DNA of 44,214 nt, from positions 1-44,214 of the IMG/VR virus record IMGVR_UViG_3300027905_000009, one strand, 5' to 3'. Positions within the stretch are counted from its first letter, which is position 1. Each line of letters begins with the position of its first letter. The stretch is from a virus. Both the position numbers and the translations under genes were made by a program. Positions 6,100-14,265 of this stretch are shown here, one piece after another. The notes under the pieces were generated by a model. That model saw nothing but the letters and a program-made list of their open reading frames with translations, had not been told where the DNA came from and did not search any database.

Positions 6100-8427
6100 T
6101 TAGTAGATTCTCAAGGCTTGAATGTGAAAGTCATATCGACCGGGGCCAGCACAGCCACCGCTATTCACTAGATAGCTGATGTTCCCGCTGGCCAGCCAAA
6201 TCGTGAATGTCTCCGCGTCGGAGTTTCCGACTCCGGCGGCGGCCATGGTCATCCCTGTCCCGGTATGCGCGTTCGATCCTGAGCTGTCGGTGTAGTTGAC
6301 TGTCGGGGATACGCCGGCCGAGCCGGACGAGCACCTAGTTGACTGCACGAGGTAGTAATTGATCTGGTAAAACCCGGCCCCCGGAGCGGTGGCGAGAGTC
6401 ACTACGGAAATGTTTCCGGTAATCCCGGTGGAATCCGCGGTGTACTGCGACCCCGGAATCACGAGGTCCCCTTGGCGCCCAACATAAACACAGTTACTAC
6501 AATTCCCGCCAGATCCTGCCCCTATCGCCGTCTGATAGGTAGTGTTGGGGCTCGTCGGGCCAGAGCCGGCGCCTACAGACGTATTGCCATAGCCGGTAGC
6601 GGTATGGATACCGGCCCCGTTCCCGACAGCGGTGTCGGCTGAGCCTGTCGTTATTGCTAGCAACGCGGTTGTTCCAACCGCTACGTTGTCCGCAGAGGAC
6701 GCCGAGTTGAGCAGAGCCTGATAGCCGATGGCTACGTTGCTGACCGAATTCCCGTCGCTGTTTAGCGCCTGGTTCCCAATTGCGATATTCTGATAGCCGG
6801 CCGTGTTGGCCTCAAGGGCTCCATACCCTATAGCTAAATTGTCGCTTGCGGTTGTGTTGGAAGCCAGGGCAAGAGACCCAAATGCGGTATTCCTAGATCC
6901 CGTGCTGGCAGTTAGGGCATCGAACCCAAAAGCGGAGTTGTCGGTGCCTGTGCTATTTGAATCGAGGGCCAAATAACCGAAGGCCGAGTTGTCGGTTCCG
7001 CTAGTATTGTGAGACAGAGCCTGGTGGCCCACGGCGGTTGTGCTGGGCGCCGTGCTGGCGAAGAGAGCCTCGTAACCGATTGCGACGTTGCCGTTGACGC
7101 CCACGGCTTGATCTAGGGCTTCCCACCCAATAGCCACGTTGTACGCCCCGGTCGTCAGTAGGATCGCGGCATCGTACCCGATAGCCACGTTGTCAAAGCC
7201 GCTCGTGTTCGCGCTTAGTGCCCCAGCTCCAATGGCTGTGTTTTGCGCCCCGCCTAAATTGGCCGCCAGGGCCACGCTTCCGATCGCGACGTTAGAGGCG
7301 CCACTCGTGTTGGCCAGCAACGCCTGATAGCCTATGCCGGTGTTGTCGCTGCCTGTATCGTTTTCCAGGGCGGAGTCGCCCACGGCAGTGTTGTCGGAGC
7401 CGGCCGCGTTGGCGTTCAGCGTTCCATATCCTATGCCGGTATTGTGTATGCCAGAGGTGTTCCCGTTGAGCGCCTGAAAGCCGATTGCTGTTAAATAAGA
7501 CCCCGAAACATCATTGGCGATGGCCGCATAGCCGATCGCCACATTAAACTGGCCGGAGGTAAGCTGCGCCATCACGGTGCCGCCGCCAATGCCGACGTTG
7601 CAGCAGCCGGTAACCACGTTGGGCATTGCCGTCTCGCCGATGGCTACGTTGTTACCTCCGGTCGTGCCGTTCAGGTATGCGCCATACCCAATCGCCACGT
7701 TGTAGTCGCCCGTCGTGTTGGCACCGGCGGCATTCTGTCCGACTGCGGTGTTGTAATCGCCCGTGTTTTGCTCAAGTGCGTAATAGCCCAGGGCGACGTT
7801 CTGCGAGCCGGACACGTTCTGGTTCAGGGAGAACGCGCCAAACGCCGTGTTCTGAGCACCTCCGACGTCGGCCTCCATCGCCGCAAATCCGCAGGCCGTG
7901 TTTCCGCCGCCCGTAGTATCCGCGGCTAATGCGTCTGATCCGCAGGCCGTGTTGTTGTTGCCGGTCGTTAGCGCGGTGAGCGCCTGGTAGCCGACGGCCG
8001 TGTTGTCGTGTCCGCTCGTAACGGCGAACAGTGCGTAGTACCCCCAGCCCGTGTCGTTCACTCCGGTCGTGGAGCTTGAGCCGGCACCGGCATTCACAAC
8101 CACTGCGTTGGCGTATTGCAAATTCGCGCAATAGCGCCAGGTCGTTCCGTAATCGTTGGCGTTCGTGAGCGCCTCAAGGCACTGATCTATTTGCGGCTCA
8201 GCGCTGGGAACTTCCAGCGTCATGTTATTTCCGAACCCGGTAGCCGGAGAGATGAATCGGAACCAATGATGAGTCGGCGTCTCTAGGTCGTCGATTTGGA
8301 CCGCCCCGCTGGACGAGGGCGCCCCGGTTGAGCCCGTGTTAGGAATCGCCTCGATTAAAGGATTTTTGACGGCCTGAGAAAAGGCCAGCCCGGAGGCGAC
8401 GCAGAGATAAGCGCTGAAGCGATTCAT
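6100..8427 (-). CDS. exported tail fibre with YadA-type head repeats
   Basis: ATG 8427 follows a GGGGGG run and encodes 775 residues. It begins with a signal peptide (CVASGLAFSQ). From about residue 125 to 640 it consists of some 29 repeats of 16-18 residues with the core N-T/V-A-x-G-x-x-A-L (for example NTAVGYQAL, NVAIGYGAY, NTAIGAGAL). This is the left-handed beta-roll of trimeric adhesins such as YadA, also used by phage fibres. The C-terminal 120 residues (VVTLATAPGAGFYQINYYLV to YDFHIQALRIY) form a typical fibre C-terminal beta domain. It directly follows the hub gene with a seven-base gap, as for receptor-binding fibres. Confidence 0.85.
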   Translation of the reverse strand: MNRFSAYLCVASGLAFSQAVKNPLIEAIPNTGSTGAPSSSGAVQIDDLETPTHHWFRFISPATGFGNNMTLEVPSAEPQIDQCLEALTNANDYGTTWRYCANLQYANAVVVNAGAGSSSTTGVNDTGWGYYALFAVTSGHDNTAVGYQALTALTTGNNNTACGSDALAADTTGGGNTACGFAAMEADVGGAQNTAFGAFSLNQNVSGSQNVALGYYALEQNTGDYNTAVGQNAAGANTTGDYNVAIGYGAYLNGTTGGNNVAIGETAMPNVVTGCCNVGIGGGTVMAQLTSGQFNVAIGYAAIANDVSGSYLTAIGFQALNGNTSGIHNTGIGYGTLNANAAGSDNTAVGDSALENDTGSDNTGIGYQALLANTSGASNVAIGSVALAANLGGAQNTAIGAGALSANTSGFDNVAIGYDAAILLTTGAYNVAIGWEALDQAVGVNGNVAIGYEALFASTAPSTTAVGHQALSHNTSGTDNSAFGYLALDSNSTGTDNSAFGFDALTASTGSRNTAFGSLALASNTTASDNLAIGYGALEANTAGYQNIAIGNQALNSDGNSVSNVAIGYQALLNSASSADNVAVGTTALLAITTGSADTAVGNGAGIHTATGYGNTSVGAGSGPTSPNTTYQTAIGAGSGGNCSNCVYVGRQGDLVIPGSQYTADSTGITGNISVVTLATAPGAGFYQINYYLVQSTRCSSGSAGVSPTVNYTDSSGSNAHTGTGMTMAAAGVGNSDAETFTIWLASGNISYLVNSGGCAGPGRYDFHIQALRIY

Positions 8428-8434
8428 AACCCCC

Positions 8435-11400
8435 CTAGCCGATGATCGGCTGACATGCCAAGTGCCACTTCGAGTCAAGTCTGTTGAGGACCAGGATTAG
8501 GCAGCTCGCGGAGTTTGCCATCCCCGAGAGGGTTACTGCCGCCACATCGGAGCCATAGGCAGTCCCCCAAGCCGGCGACGGCCTCCCGGCCGTTCCATCA
8601 GTGGTGATGGTTAGGATCATCCAACTCTCCGCGCTTCCGGAAGTCGACGAGCCGGCGCCTGTCGGGTTCTGAATCGTCACCTGCGCCGACTGGCTCAGCG
8701 TAAGCTCGCAGAACAGGCCGATGTCCAAATCGATGGCGACGCTGTTGCTGACAATCGATAGCGGGTTGGAGCCGGGCGCGAAAGAGCCCCCGCCGCCTCC
8801 GCCGCTCCCGAGCGGGGTCCACACTCGAGATCCGCCGGATACCGAGACGCTCTGCTGCCAGTTCCCGCTCGCCGGGTCTTTCCTGAAGAGCGCGTAATTA
8901 GCGCCGTAGGAGTTGGCCACCGCGTCCGAATACGGGGCGCCACTGCCCGCCACGACGATCCCGGAGGCTTGCCCGAACACGTAGACCATTCGCAGGACCG
9001 CGTCGGCTTCGTCCGACGTCGCTCCGGTATCGTCGACGCAGAAGCCGCCGACCAGCAGCGGAGTGTTCTGAAAGTTCTGGGTGGGAACGCTCAACACCGT
9101 GGAAACGCCCACGTTCGCGTTCTGGATCTGTGACGAGGGCGCCGAATATTCCCACGACGGCGATTCCACGATCCAGACCGAGGTGGCGTCGATGGGCAGC
9201 GCCCGGTCCAGCGTATAGGCGGTCGCGGTGTTGCTGACGATCTTCGCGGTGGCGCCGCGGTTCGTGCCCTTGATCACCCGCACGATGTTTCCCTTGCGGT
9301 TGGGATCGTTGGGCGTCTCGCCCGCGTGAGGCGTGGGATTGGTGGCGTTGGCCAGGCCCGTGTCGCCGATCTGCAACGGGTTGGCGCTGTTGTCGTAGCC
9401 CTTGAAACACACCACGAAGGCGTCGCCCGCCTGGACGCCCGCCGCATCCGCGGCGCGATCGAGGGTAAAATGCCCGTTCGCCGGATTGAAGGCGGTTATG
9501 TTGAAGTGCGCGAAAGGCGCCGATGCGCCGGGGCGGCCGATAATCGCCAGCGCGCGCCCGGCCCAGTTGTCGGTTCCCGCCGAATCGATGGTTTCCGAGG
9601 CAACAATGACATTGCCCGACACGGAATCTACGGGAGAGCCCACCGGTCCGCCGTGCACCAGATGCTTCACGCTCACCATGACGTTGGTGAGATGGGCGTT
9701 CGGGAGCGCCCAGATGGACCGCATCAGGGGGCCCTTGATGGTTACGCTCGCGGGCAGCGATCCCGGGGCATTGCCGAAGATCACGCTGGCCGAGTCTGAC
9801 GGCTGCGCGCCGATGAGATCGTCCGCGGTGGAGGCGAAGACCACGTAACCGGTGAGTCCGGAAACAGGCGGCCAAACGATCCCGCCGATCGTGATCTTGT
9901 TCGTATTCGTGCCCGACGGCACCTGCACCAGGACGATCGGCGAGGGCGGCGAGCAGTTGCTGAGCGCGTCGGTCGCGCAGATCGCGATGCGCAGCGTGAC
10001 TCCGCCCGGGATGGAGCCGCCGGTGGTCGATTGCGTCACCTGGCCCGAGGCGATGTTCGGAGCTCCGCAGCCTGGAAGATACTCGTTGATGGGAAGCTTT
10101 CCCGTCGCATTCAGGCCGGCCTTTACGGTTCCGTCGGCGAGCGTGGAATAACCTTGCGCCAGGTCGAAGGTCCATTCCGAGGGATAGAGGGCGTCCGCAG
10201 CCGCTGCCTGCACCTGATAGGGCGCCCATTCGCCCAGCGGCACGGGCCAGTTCATCGCGGGCAGCGGCGCCGGCGTCACGCTGGTCGGCTTGGGACCGGC
10301 GTCGAGATCGTACATCGAGTCCGTGACGGTCTGCCCTTCGAGCTGAACGGACCAGTCCTTGAACAGGCGGAAGCTGCGGATCCGGAACTTGGCCTGGCCG
10401 TTGGGCACGTCCGCATGGGTGATCGAGACCACGTCGCCCGCCTCGCCGTCCAGCGCCATGATGGTGCTCTTCCAGGTGGCCGTCCGGGCCGCGGCCCATT
10501 CGGTGGGGTTGACGCCGCCGATCTCCTCCCGTACGCGCGTGGCGGCGATCCGCAGGCCCTGGGACAGCGTGCTGCAGCCCACCACGTGCTGCCGGGCGGT
10601 ACGCGGCGCGTTGGGGCGCCCCATGTAGGCGGCGTAGCTCTTGTCCTGGTATTCCGCGGTGTCCGCCTGGAACTGATAGGCGACGTCGGCGAAATCCACG
10701 ATCAGGTGTTCGAACCTGGCCTGGATCGGTTTCAGGGTCAAGCTCTGGAACAGCATGTTGCCGGGGGTGTAGGCGGCCACCGCGCTCGCGTTGATGCGGC
10801 AGCCCAGCTTCAGCTTCCCGAATTCGAAGGTGTAGAATCCCAGCGCGCAGGCCAGGATCTCCGTCAGCCAGTCGCGGAACGGCTTCTGCTGCGCGACGGT
10901 TCCCTGGAACTGGAACTGGACCTCGGAGCCGCCGCCCACTAGGGCGGACACGAGCGTGTCGGCGATCTCGGCGGTCCCGGAGCCGTCGCCGACGTAAAGC
11001 GAATCGAGGACGAAGGTCCCGAGCTGAACGTCAGAGGTCGCGTTCTGCAGGCCCAGGCAGCGCAGATACGAGTTCACCGCGATCCAGAAGGGATTCGTCA
11101 AGCCCTGGACCGGCACGCGGTTCAGTGCTAGGCCCCCCGTCCAAGTGAGCCCTGTCAGGCCCATTGCAATCGGGACCGTCATCGAATGCTGATCGGGTGT
11201 TGTTGGAAGGATTCCGGAGGGCTTCTGATACCGGAGCTCCACGAACGCCGTGCCGGCCGCCATCTGCGGCCCGTAGATCTGACCGAGGGGAGGCAGCGCC
11301 CCATTTGTGGCTATAGGATTCTGGCCCAGGCTGAAACTGTCCGAGGGACTCGCGAGCATTCCACCGCCCACGGGGGTTCCCGGCACGGCCACCGGATCGT

Positions 11401-12856
11401 CGCCGTTCACCTCCCGCAAGCCCAAGTTTGGAACGTTGATGTGGTATGTGTCGTTGGGGATGTTGACCGTGAATCCCTCCGGCGGAAAGCCGTCCGCCAT
11501 CGGAGCGACTACGTAGGTATAGCCGTCGGCGTTTGTGGCGAGTCCCATCCCCGTGAAGAGGCCAATCGGCCCGGCTCCGACGATGCCGAGCACATCGAAG
11601 GCATCGCCCTCATCGCGCACGGCCGCGATGAGGGCGTTTACCATAAACGCGAAGAGCGGGTTGCCGCGCTGGTTGCACCAGATCTCCGGGAGCGCCTGTC
11701 CCCACATGGTGTCGGATACGATCGAGGTCGCCGTGACGGTATTCCTGCCGAAGCCGAACACGCCCGTGGAATTGTCCTTGATGTTGACGCCCTGGGGCTG
11801 CGCGGGATGGCCTCCGAAAAACGTGGTCATCCCATGCGCCTCGCAGCCGTTGGGCGAATCGAAGTAATAATCGCACTGCGTTCCGTCGCCCACGCCGCTG
11901 GCCGTGGACCAGGGGCAGTTCAGGCCGTCGTTGAACGTCTTCCAGCAGGTGCGCGAGATCACGTTCACCGGGTACTGCTGGGTGACCTGGTACAGCCCGT
12001 CGCTGCACTGCATGCTGAATTTCGGCGAGCCGTCGGAGACGAAGCTCCGGACGAATCCCTTCCAGAGCTGCAGCAGCACTTTCGGCCCCGGAAAATACAG
12101 CGTCAGGTCGATGCTCGCCCACAGCAGATCGGTGTCGTTGGCCAGCCTGGTCATGGTCCGGTCGGCGTTGCCGAACACGAACTGGACGTTATCCGCCGTC
12201 CCATTGATGTCCTGCGAGATGATCACGTCCGATCCCGGCTCGCCCAGGTCCAGAACGCGCGGCAGGTAGAGCTGGACGCCGACGGTGCAGCGCCGGTCGG
12301 AAAGATAAATATCGGGGACGGCCGCTTCGCGCACGCGAATGTGGACCAGCGGGATCACCACCTGGACTTGCGAGAGCAGCGCCGCGGCCAGGCCGGATGC
12401 GGCGGAAGGAAAACGCAGGTCGGTGGTCAGGACGCTGTATATCGGAGCGGCCGAGGGATCGGGGCACTCGATGAAGTTGATCCCCACGCGGCAGCCGTTC
12501 GATAGCTCGTCGATCGTCAGCGGGGCCGTCTCGAAGATTACCTGGTAATCGGTGGTGGTCCCGTCGGCGTTGGGCGCGTGGTACAGGAACGACTGGTAAG
12601 ATCCCTGGACCTGCTCAAAGAACGCCAGCAGGTTGATCTTGTCCGGATAGCTCAGCTTCTCCCTGCGGAAGTTGAATTTGCGCGGACCGAAGCCCACCTG
12701 GAAGCGCTGCTCGGCCTTCGTCGCCAGTTCTCCGAAGCGATGCACGATCACCGGCCAGGGCCGCGTCATGCCGAAGCCGAAGTCGGGTGTGAGCGGAAAG
12801 GTGAGTCCGGACGCGGCTGGAGTGGGGACAACTATCCTCCCGATCGCGTCCGGCAT
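8435..12856 (-). CDS. fused tail hub/tip protein with four-Cys cluster
   Basis: This 1,473-residue protein appears to fuse parts that are separate in many phages. Residues about 20-130 resemble a DUF2460/minor-tail domain (FGPRKFNFRREKLSYPDKIN then FFEQVQG). Residues about 150-350 resemble DUF2163/gpL-like proteins, with Cys304, Cys314, Cys328 and Cys338 in the pattern where lambda gpL and gene transfer agent hubs carry a 4Fe-4S cluster. The middle (about 620-880) has hub features. The rest is FN3-like and beta-rich, with a Gly linker before a C-terminal beta domain. It has no signal peptide, unlike the fibre after it. The ribosome binding site is weak. It is likely the distal tail platform to which fibres attach. 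Confidence 0.75.
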   Translation of the reverse strand: MPDAIGRIVVPTPAASGLTFPLTPDFGFGMTRPWPVIVHRFGELATKAEQRFQVGFGPRKFNFRREKLSYPDKINLLAFFEQVQGSYQSFLYHAPNADGTTTDYQVIFETAPLTIDELSNGCRVGINFIECPDPSAAPIYSVLTTDLRFPSAASGLAAALLSQVQVVIPLVHIRVREAAVPDIYLSDRRCTVGVQLYLPRVLDLGEPGSDVIISQDINGTADNVQFVFGNADRTMTRLANDTDLLWASIDLTLYFPGPKVLLQLWKGFVRSFVSDGSPKFSMQCSDGLYQVTQQYPVNVISRTCWKTFNDGLNCPWSTASGVGDGTQCDYYFDSPNGCEAHGMTTFFGGHPAQPQGVNIKDNSTGVFGFGRNTVTATSIVSDTMWGQALPEIWCNQRGNPLFAFMVNALIAAVRDEGDAFDVLGIVGAGPIGLFTGMGLATNADGYTYVVAPMADGFPPEGFTVNIPNDTYHINVPNLGLREVNGDDPVAVPGTPVGGGMLASPSDSFSLGQNPIATNGALPPLGQIYGPQMAAGTAFVELRYQKPSGILPTTPDQHSMTVPIAMGLTGLTWTGGLALNRVPVQGLTNPFWIAVNSYLRCLGLQNATSDVQLGTFVLDSLYVGDGSGTAEIADTLVSALVGGGSEVQFQFQGTVAQQKPFRDWLTEILACALGFYTFEFGKLKLGCRINASAVAAYTPGNMLFQSLTLKPIQARFEHLIVDFADVAYQFQADTAEYQDKSYAAYMGRPNAPRTARQHVVGCSTLSQGLRIAATRVREEIGGVNPTEWAAARTATWKSTIMALDGEAGDVVSITHADVPNGQAKFRIRSFRLFKDWSVQLEGQTVTDSMYDLDAGPKPTSVTPAPLPAMNWPVPLGEWAPYQVQAAAADALYPSEWTFDLAQGYSTLADGTVKAGLNATGKLPINEYLPGCGAPNIASGQVTQSTTGGSIPGGVTLRIAICATDALSNCSPPSPIVLVQVPSGTNTNKITIGGIVWPPVSGLTGYVVFASTADDLIGAQPSDSASVIFGNAPGSLPASVTIKGPLMRSIWALPNAHLTNVMVSVKHLVHGGPVGSPVDSVSGNVIVASETIDSAGTDNWAGRALAIIGRPGASAPFAHFNITAFNPANGHFTLDRAADAAGVQAGDAFVVCFKGYDNSANPLQIGDTGLANATNPTPHAGETPNDPNRKGNIVRVIKGTNRGATAKIVSNTATAYTLDRALPIDATSVWIVESPSWEYSAPSSQIQNANVGVSTVLSVPTQNFQNTPLLVGGFCVDDTGATSDEADAVLRMVYVFGQASGIVVAGSGAPYSDAVANSYGANYALFRKDPASGNWQQSVSVSGGSRVWTPLGSGGGGGGSFAPGSNPLSIVSNSVAIDLDIGLFCELTLSQSAQVTIQNPTGAGSSTSGSAESWMILTITTDGTAGRPSPAWGTAYGSDVAAVTLSGMANSASCLILVLNRLDSKWHLACQPIIG

Positions 12857-12872
12857 TTCTTACACGGAAGCG

Positions 12873-13037
12873 CTACCGGGCCGGATGCACCGTAACGGTC
12901 TCCCACATGTCCGGTTTCGTGGTCTTCTGGGCCTGCTGCGCCGGCGTCAGCTGCAGCGGGTTCAGCTCGTGCGCCGGCACCATCGCGGTCACCGCGAGCG
13001 GCGCGATCGCCACCGGCGTCCACATGTCTGGACTCAT
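12873..13037 (-). CDS. small tail-module protein, 54 aa
   Basis: ATG 13037 overlaps the preceding stop (ATGA), and GGAGGAGG lies seven bases upstream. The 54-residue product contains MSPDMWTPVAIAPLAVTAMV and ends VTVHPAR. The phrase P-D-M-W occurs twice, near each end. It is not recognised as a family. The strong ribosome binding site and exact coupling make it convincing despite its size. Confidence 0.65.
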   Translation of the reverse strand: MSPDMWTPVAIAPLAVTAMVPAHELNPLQLTPAQQAQKTTKPDMWETVTVHPAR

Positions 13038-13309
13038 ACCATGCCTCCTCCGACGGGAACTCCGAACTGATCCAAGATCACGCCGCTATAGGAATTGCGC
13101 TGGCCCTCGGCGTGGTCCAGGCGCGCCTCTTCCGGGATGCAGGCGTCGCAACGCGCACTGCCGCACGTCACGCCGCCGCATCGCATGCACCAGCCCCGTG
13201 TGACGCCCGAGCCCCGCAGCATCTGGAAGTGTCCGCCGCAGTGGACACACTTCCGGGTAGAGCCAATCTGGATCCCATCGACGAGAATCGCTCCGTGTTC
13301 TGCAGCCAT
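13034..13309 (-). CDS. zinc-ribbon tail-module protein, 91 aa
   Basis: Four Cys pairs are visible: KCVHCGG near residue 20, GWCMRCGG near 40, and CGSARCDACIPEEARL near 48-60, matching small CxxC-rich proteins found between tape measure and hub genes of many siphophages. Zinc binding is likely; the exact structural role is not established. The stop overlaps the next ATG and the start lies three bases after the upstream stop. Confidence 0.7.
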   Translation of the reverse strand: MAAEHGAILVDGIQIGSTRKCVHCGGHFQMLRGSGVTRGWCMRCGGVTCGSARCDACIPEEARLDHAEGQRNSYSGVILDQFGVPVGGGMV

Positions 13310-13312
13310 CGG

Positions 13313-13771
13313 CTACTCCTTGAAGTGGACGGTGAAGTCGTTCTGATAGGGCCCGTTATTCACCACCGCCGGCAGCAGAGCCAGGCCGTTCGCGGCCACG
13401 GCGGGCACGATCAGCTCATAGCCCTCGCCGGCTTGAAAGGTCAGCGAGGAGCGCAGATTCGAGGTGCCGCGGAACAGGAATGCGCCCGCCGTCAGCGTGG
13501 GGCCGACGCTGAACGTGGCGATGCCGCAGGTCGCGATCGCGGCGCCGTCGGCCGGATCGGTCTGTTGGGGAGTCACCGTGCCCCCGGGAGTGCCGGCGGA
13601 CGTGCATCGCTGGACATCGTAGCGGACGCTGGCGTCGTTGGGCGCGGCATCGGACGAAATCACCAGCAGGAACAGTTTGACCCGCTTGCTGGACGACGCC
13701 ATCAGCGTCATGCTGGGCAGGGTCGACGACACGGCGTTGCTCACCGCCGCCACAAGAGCATAAACTGCCAT
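13313..13771 (-). CDS. putative virion protein, 152 aa
   Basis: ATG 13771 is preceded by GAGGAAAG, which decides this start over a longer frame reaching 13930. The product opens MAVYALVAAVSNAVSSTLPS and is beta-rich throughout, with GTSNLRSSLTFQAGEGYELI and NNGPYQNDFTVHF. It resembles small single-domain virion proteins. I do not recognise a named family. It lies between the minor tail gene and the zinc-ribbon gene in one transcription unit. Confidence 0.55.
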   Translation of the reverse strand: MAVYALVAAVSNAVSSTLPSMTLMASSSKRVKLFLLVISSDAAPNDASVRYDVQRCTSAGTPGGTVTPQQTDPADGAAIATCGIATFSVGPTLTAGAFLFRGTSNLRSSLTFQAGEGYELIVPAVAANGLALLPAVVNNGPYQNDFTVHFKE

Positions 13772-13814
13772 TTCTTTCCTCTTTCTTTCCGGCGCGCTTT
13801 CGACGCGCGCGCCC

Positions 13815-14255
13815 TCACGCAATTTCGGCGATCTCGATCTGGGTATCGCTCCGTCCCAGCCCGATCGTCTCGGTCCAGTTGCCGCGGAATACGCAGGTAT
13901 GCCGCCCTTGAATCGCGGTGCCGCTAGCATCGTAGTTCGAACCGATGGGCGATCCGGGATTCGGCTCGAACGGATTGTAAAAATAGAACGGAATCAATCC
14001 GCCTTGCTGCTGCTCGAAGAACATTCGGAGCGTTGCCAGGTCGGCGGCTTTGAGGCGCCGCGCCAGCTTCCAGGTCCGCACCGAGCTCGGCGGATCCCCG
14101 CCCAGCAGGCTGGCATCCGTGATCAGCCCGCGTTCCTGCGTCCCGTCGTGGTACGCGACCGACAATTCCGGATAGAGACGGCTCTCCTGAAACGCCGTGC
14201 ACAGGTTCTGCGGCAGCACTCCCGAGGGAGCCGCGGCCGCCAATGCCCCCGGCAT
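13815..14255 (-). CDS. minor tail protein (gpM/DUF2460-like)
   Basis: The central segment RTWKLARRLKAADLATLRMF, then EQQQGGLIPFYFYNPFEPN, fits the minor tail proteins that follow the tape measure in lambda-like phages (gpM, DUF2460). A related pattern occurs at the N terminus of the hub (FNFRREKLSYPD, then FFEQVQGSYQSFLYH), suggesting two copies of one fold at the tail tip. The gene starts ten bases downstream of the tape-measure stop. Confidence 0.65.
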   Translation of the reverse strand: MPGALAAAAPSGVLPQNLCTAFQESRLYPELSVAYHDGTQERGLITDASLLGGDPPSSVRTWKLARRLKAADLATLRMFFEQQQGGLIPFYFYNPFEPNPGSPIGSNYDASGTAIQGRHTCVFRGNWTETIGLGRSDTQIEIAEIA

Positions 14256-14265
14256 GTCGTCTCCG

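Noticed and set aside
6038-6156. Diversity-generating retroelement template and variable repeat
   Set aside because: No reverse transcriptase is present and the differences between the two copies are not limited to adenines; one copy carries a deletion.
10031-10942. 303-codon rightward open frame inside the hub gene (and similar long frames at 14197-16074, 26525-28453, 32267-33832 and 36143-37297)
   Set aside because: They are mirror frames of clear leftward virion genes, with Arg/Gly/His-rich composition, no ribosome binding sites and no recognisable motifs.
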